A model generated the notes under the pieces. It worked only from the letters and a program-made list of their open reading frames with translations, made no database searches and was not told where the DNA came from. This document shows positions 12,461 to 17,120 of a stretch of 17,120 nucleotides of DNA, one piece after another (position 1 is the stretch's first letter; each line of letters opens with the position of its first letter). The translations under genes were made by a program, and so were the position numbers. Source of the stretch: Anammoximicrobium sp032229885 (GTDB lineage: Bacteria; Planctomycetota; Planctomycetia; Pirellulales; Pirellulaceae); assembly GCA_032229885.1 (NCBI GenBank), contig JAVYAJ010000326.1, positions 1 to 17,120 on the forward strand. The letters run 5' to 3'.

Positions 12461-14799
12461 GTCGACGGCGTCAGGCGAGCCGGATGGTAGCTCGCCCAAT
12501 AGGCCATCAACTGCTCGGCCAGCAGCAGCGCGACCAGGATCGCCATCAGCACTAGGCTGCGGTTCCCGCCTTCCGGACCCGCGGACTCGGCGACATATTC
12601 GTCCACGAATTTGAAATCGGCTTTGACCGGATCCAATTTGTCCAACAAGGCCTTGCCGGACAACAGGGCCAGATCGCCTTCGGTCGGGTCGACGTTCAGC
12701 GCGATGCGCCGCACGTCGGGCTCGCCCCCTAGCGTCGTCGGCCAGGCCTCGTAGATTCCCGCGCGATCCGTTGGGCCGTCGTCCGCGGCCGGCAGCGCGC
12801 GGCTGCCGCCGATCGCAACTTGCAGAATGGCCGCGTCCGATCCGGCTCGGGCGGCTGTCCGCTCGATCAGCTCGCGCGTGCCCGGCGACGCGCCGGGAAC
12901 CACGAAGACGACATCCGGGCGATATTTTTGGGATTCGACGGCGATCGAGAAGGGGCGCCCGACCGGCGACGGGGCGACGGCTCGGCGCGTGGCGGCCAGG
13001 AACGACTGCAACTTGAGAATCATGACGACAAAACTGGGATCGTTGGCCCAATTGTTCCAAATCGGGGCAGCCGTCGTCAGCATGGCCAGCACGCGTCCAT
13101 CGCCGAGCCTGTGTTCGACGGCCAACGGCAGCCGATTGCGCAGCCAGGCGGCGACCTGGACCGACGAGTCGGCTGTGGGCGACCAGTCGCGGGCGGGCCG
13201 CAGGCAACGTTCGACCGTGATCCGGCGGATGAACGGGTTGCGTTCACCCAGAAACACGCTGAACACGGGATGATCCGTCGGTTCGATGTCCGGCGTCTTG
13301 TCGTCATCCTGCGGCGGCAGGTCTTCCTCGCGAACCAGCGGGACCGGCATCAAGCCCAGCCCTTCGCGGTACATTTGGTTGGCGTAGAACGATAGATTGA
13401 CCTCGGGGCCGACAAACACGCCCAATCCGCCGCCGCCTCGAACGTAGGCCTCGAGGTTCGCGATCGCCCGCTCGTCCAAACGCGGGACATCCAGCAGATA
13501 GATCGCGCGGTATCGGGCCAGCGCCTCGGGCAGCGCGTCGCGCAGCAGCGCGGGTGTGTTGACCTCGGGGCGGATCCCCGTGACGGCCCGCCCGCCGGGC
13601 TCGAACACCGATTGGAGGAAAAAGGCGTGTGCCTGTTGGGGCGAACCGTCCACCAACAGCACGGGCTCGCCCTCCGGAAACTCGACGACACACCAGCGAC
13701 GGTTGTCGGCCAGCACGGGGTCGTCGGGCAGCGAGGCTTCGATCACGTGCCGACCGGGCTGGGGGAACAAGACCTGCACGCTGCGCGTGACGGACTGGCC
13801 GGGCGGGATCTGTTCGATCAAGACCGTCGGCAATTCGTCGCTTTTCGGTTGCAGATGGTCCGGCGTCGCGGTCTGCGTCGCATGGGGATCGTAAAAGTCG
13901 GTGCGAATCTTCAACTGGACGTTGCGGGCGACGTCGACGCCATAGTTCCTGACCGTCGCGTTCACGAACAAGGGCACCCCGGCGGCACGTGTTTCATTGG
14001 CCGGAGACACGTCGACCACCGCCAGATTCTGGCGGGCTTCGCGCACGCAGCCCACCAGATGGAGTTCGGCCGGCGCGCTGCGAACCCGTTCCAGCAGGTT
14101 CCGAACCTCGGCCGGATTCTCCCACTGGCGAGCGCGGAAATCCGACACGAGATAGACGCGTCGATTCTCGTGGCTCGTCGATTCGAGCAGGTCGCACAGC
14201 AGGCGCAGCGCGGGCGCAGGCCCGCTGGCCAGTTCGGTGGGCTGGAACGAATTCCGTTTGGTCTCGAGCGCCACGTCGAAGTCGGATTCGACGATTCGCC
14301 CGTTGAAGTCCAACGCCTGGTCGTAGCCCGCGCCGCCGTCCTCTGCGCCGGCAACGCGCGCGGCCCGCGACAGCCGGATCAACGTGAACTTCTGAGTCCC
14401 GCTGCGAGTTGCCGCCATCGCCTGGGCGCCGATCCGCTGGATCGCCGCCAGGCCGGCCTCGAACGCGCTCTCGCCGCCCAGGCGGTCGGACATCGAGTAG
14501 CTATCGTCAAACACGACGTAATGGTGTGTGGGCTTGCCGCCCAACCAGTCCAGCAACTGACCGCGCGAAACCCACCGTGCCAGCATCGCCACCGTCACGG
14601 CGACGGCGGCCATCCGCAGCAACAGCAACAGCAACTGCTGCAACCAGATCCACTTGCGATGTTTTTTGTAGCTTTGCAGCAGGAACGTCATCGCCGCCCA
14701 CTTGACCCGGCGCTGGCGCATCATGTTGATCAGATGAATCAACAAGGGGACCAGCACCAGGAGAAAACCCCAGGTCAGGGGTTGATGGACGAATTGCAT
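12457..14799 (-). CDS. BatA-like membrane protein with VWA domain
   Basis: The protein has 780 residues. The BatA N-terminus is clear: FVHQPLTWGFLLVLVPLLIHLINMMRQRRVKWAAMTFL at 3-40, with membrane helices at about 9-25 and 54-75. A VWA domain starts at about 92, and its metal site is FDDSYSMS with D98, S100 and S102. A CARDB-like beta domain seems to lie at about 255-370, followed by a class I glutamine-amidotransferase-like fold at about 372-485 (EGEPVLLVDGSPQQ to GGGGLGVFVGP), without a catalytic Cys that I can see. One C-terminal helix at about 748-768 (SLVLMAILVALLLAEQL) re-enters the membrane, leaving most of the protein between the anchors. Such proteins work with MoxR ATPases and DUF58 partners in envelope or metal-insertion roles that are poorly defined. 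The ATG at 14799 is five bases past the DUF58 stop; the longer frame to 14913 only overlaps that gene. Confidence 0.88.
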   Translation of the reverse strand: MQFVHQPLTWGFLLVLVPLLIHLINMMRQRRVKWAAMTFLLQSYKKHRKWIWLQQLLLLLLRMAAVAVTVAMLARWVSRGQLLDWLGGKPTHHYVVFDDSYSMSDRLGGESAFEAGLAAIQRIGAQAMAATRSGTQKFTLIRLSRAARVAGAEDGGAGYDQALDFNGRIVESDFDVALETKRNSFQPTELASGPAPALRLLCDLLESTSHENRRVYLVSDFRARQWENPAEVRNLLERVRSAPAELHLVGCVREARQNLAVVDVSPANETRAAGVPLFVNATVRNYGVDVARNVQLKIRTDFYDPHATQTATPDHLQPKSDELPTVLIEQIPPGQSVTRSVQVLFPQPGRHVIEASLPDDPVLADNRRWCVVEFPEGEPVLLVDGSPQQAHAFFLQSVFEPGGRAVTGIRPEVNTPALLRDALPEALARYRAIYLLDVPRLDERAIANLEAYVRGGGGLGVFVGPEVNLSFYANQMYREGLGLMPVPLVREEDLPPQDDDKTPDIEPTDHPVFSVFLGERNPFIRRITVERCLRPARDWSPTADSSVQVAAWLRNRLPLAVEHRLGDGRVLAMLTTAAPIWNNWANDPSFVVMILKLQSFLAATRRAVAPSPVGRPFSIAVESQKYRPDVVFVVPGASPGTRELIERTAARAGSDAAILQVAIGGSRALPAADDGPTDRAGIYEAWPTTLGGEPDVRRIALNVDPTEGDLALLSGKALLDKLDPVKADFKFVDEYVAESAGPEGGNRSLVLMAILVALLLAEQLMAYWASYHPARLTPST

Positions 14800-15675
14800 G
14801 GGCGTCAATTTCCGTGATGCATCCCCAGTCGATTGCTCAAAAACGCCGTCAGCGCGGCGTCCAGCGGTTGGCTGGTCTGAATCAGCGCATAGTCGACCTT
14901 GTGCCGGCCGCAACCGCGACGAATCTGTCCCAAGTACTCGTGCAGGGCTTCGAGATAGCCGTCTCGCAGCGCCCGCGGGTTGCAGTTCAGATAGTCGACC
15001 GACTCGAGTCCCTCGAATCGAGTCGGGCCTGCAAAGGGGAACTCGAGCTCGTCGTCGTCCAGGATATGAAAGACCAGCACGTCATGCCCTTGTTGGCGCA
15101 GCAGCTTGAGCCCTTTGAGCGTCCCTTCGACGTCGGCGAGCAAATCCGAGACCAGCACGACCATCCCCCGCCGCGGTAGAATCTCCGCCGCCGAATGCAG
15201 AACCGTGTCCAGACCGGTCTTGTCACGCGGCGCGGTCGCCGCCAGCGATTCGACCACCGACAGGATATGATTCTGCCTGCTGCGACTGGGCACTCGCGAA
15301 CGGATTCGGTCGTCGAACGCCAGACAGCCGACGGCGTCGTGTTGGCGGAGCACCAGGTAGGCGAGGCAACTGGCCAGCGTACAGGCGTATTCGTATTTGT
15401 TGAGCGGCCCGCGGCCGTACGCCATGCTGTTGGAAACATCCACCAGCAGCGTGCAGCGCAAGTTCGTCTCCTCTTCGAACTGCTTGACGACCAGGCGATC
15501 ATGCCGCGACCAGACCTTCCAGTCCACGTACCGCAAATCGTCGCCGATCGCATACTCGCGATGCTGGAGAAACTCGACCGATTGGCCGAAATACGGGCTG
15601 CGATGCAGGCCCGTCAGGAATCCCTCGACGACGTGCCGCGCCCGCAGTTCCAGCCGCGAGATCCGCTGGATGGTC

Positions 15676-16746
<1,071 letters not shown>

Positions 16747-17120
16747 TCGCGTACTACCTTTCTTTCAAAGCCCGACGTTTTGATGTTGCCGCTCATGCGG
16801 GCAGTGTCGTTTTTTCTGATGTTGCTGATTCTGTCGATTTCGTCAAGCTTGCCGATGGCGTTGAGTTTACTGGCATCGCCGCGCTGACGATCTTTGCCGT
16901 CTCGGCTGGCTTTGCCCCCACGTTGGTCGTTCGAAACCTTACGTTCGCCAGCCCGACGCGATCGGGCAAATTATACTCGGCACGGCTCAGAATGTCACAC
17001 GAGAGGACGGGCTCTGGGCAAAGCGAGCCTCAAACGAAGGTGTCTCAACACAACGGACCAGACGGAAACCCTTGGGCAACTGGGGGCTCGGCGTGAGGCC
17101 GTTTTCACCATTGGCTAAGC
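16747..17120. other. moxR leader and upstream region to window end
   Basis: The 217-nt leader (16747-16963) holds no riboswitch I recognise. It contains an A/C-rich minus-strand frame of 27 residues (16793-16876) without a ribosome binding site. Beyond the promoter, 16999-17120 shows no gene; whatever lies upstream starts outside the window. Confidence 0.45.
16970..16998 (-). promoter_or_regulatory. strong sigma70-like promoter for the moxR operon
   Basis: On the minus strand GTGACA (16993-16998) is followed after 17 bases by a perfect TATAAT (16970-16975). Start of transcription is expected near 16963, giving an untranslated leader of about 217 nt before the MoxR ATG. Confidence 0.6.

Noticed and set aside
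12341..13207. 288-residue alternative minus-strand frame over the BatA-like 3' end
   Set aside because: Most of it is out of frame with the BatA-like gene and Arg/Pro-rich. Only its last 39 codons, after the GTGA overlap, merit attention and are listed separately.
13612..14817. 401-residue open frame on the plus strand
   Set aside because: It is antisense to the BatA-like gene, low in hydrophobic order and without motifs.
16793..16876. 27-residue upstream frame in the moxR leader as a gene
   Set aside because: There is no ribosome binding site and no recognisable product; it is kept only as a remark on the leader.

Overview
The window reads as a chromosomal segment from a planctomycete, probably Pirellulales-like. 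I infer this from family content, not from any search. The signs are the 'FDPYHKWLGIPP' N-terminal domain, secreted proteins that join a helical module to a formylglycine-enzyme-like (FGE/SUMF1) domain or to 24-residue leucine-rich repeats, a divergent Hsp70, a MoxR/DUF58/BatA-type operon, GC-rich codon use, and intergenic DNA full of short palindromic repeats. Almost every gene lies on the minus strand.

Left end (1-993): the tail of a decayed IS630-family transposase with an in-frame stop, then one plus-strand gene for a small protein (362-721), then about 270 bp with no convincing gene.

Accessory cluster (994-10109, all minus). In transcription order it holds a secreted leucine-rich-repeat protein (8535-10109), a secreted FGE-like protein (6005-7801), a membrane protein with a degenerate J-like domain (4385-5602), a small degenerate FHA protein (3843-4184) and a divergent Hsp70 (994-2994). 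The two secreted proteins share a collinear N-terminal module of about 300 residues and differ only in their C-terminal domain. Hsp70, J-like and FHA lie together, but the J-like domain lacks HPD and the FHA domain lacks its usual phosphopeptide-binding residues. Two gene-free islands (2995-3842 and 7802-8534) carry the same palindrome-rich repeats in opposite orientation.

Sulfur/siroheme pair (10562-11928): cysK and a small CbiX/SirB-type chelatase overlap in a TTGA junction. The first makes cysteine from sulfide. The second is likely to insert the metal into sirohydrochlorin, giving the siroheme that sulfite reductase needs.

MoxR operon (12341-16998): a strong sigma70-like promoter about 220 nt upstream drives a MoxR AAA+ ATPase, a DUF58 protein and a large membrane VWA/BatA-like protein. 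The genes overlap or nearly touch. A 39-residue reading frame coupled to the last gene by a GTGA overlap may be the stub of a lost fourth gene. A 60-bp palindromic repeat lies just beyond it.

I see no tRNA, rRNA, CRISPR array or prophage.
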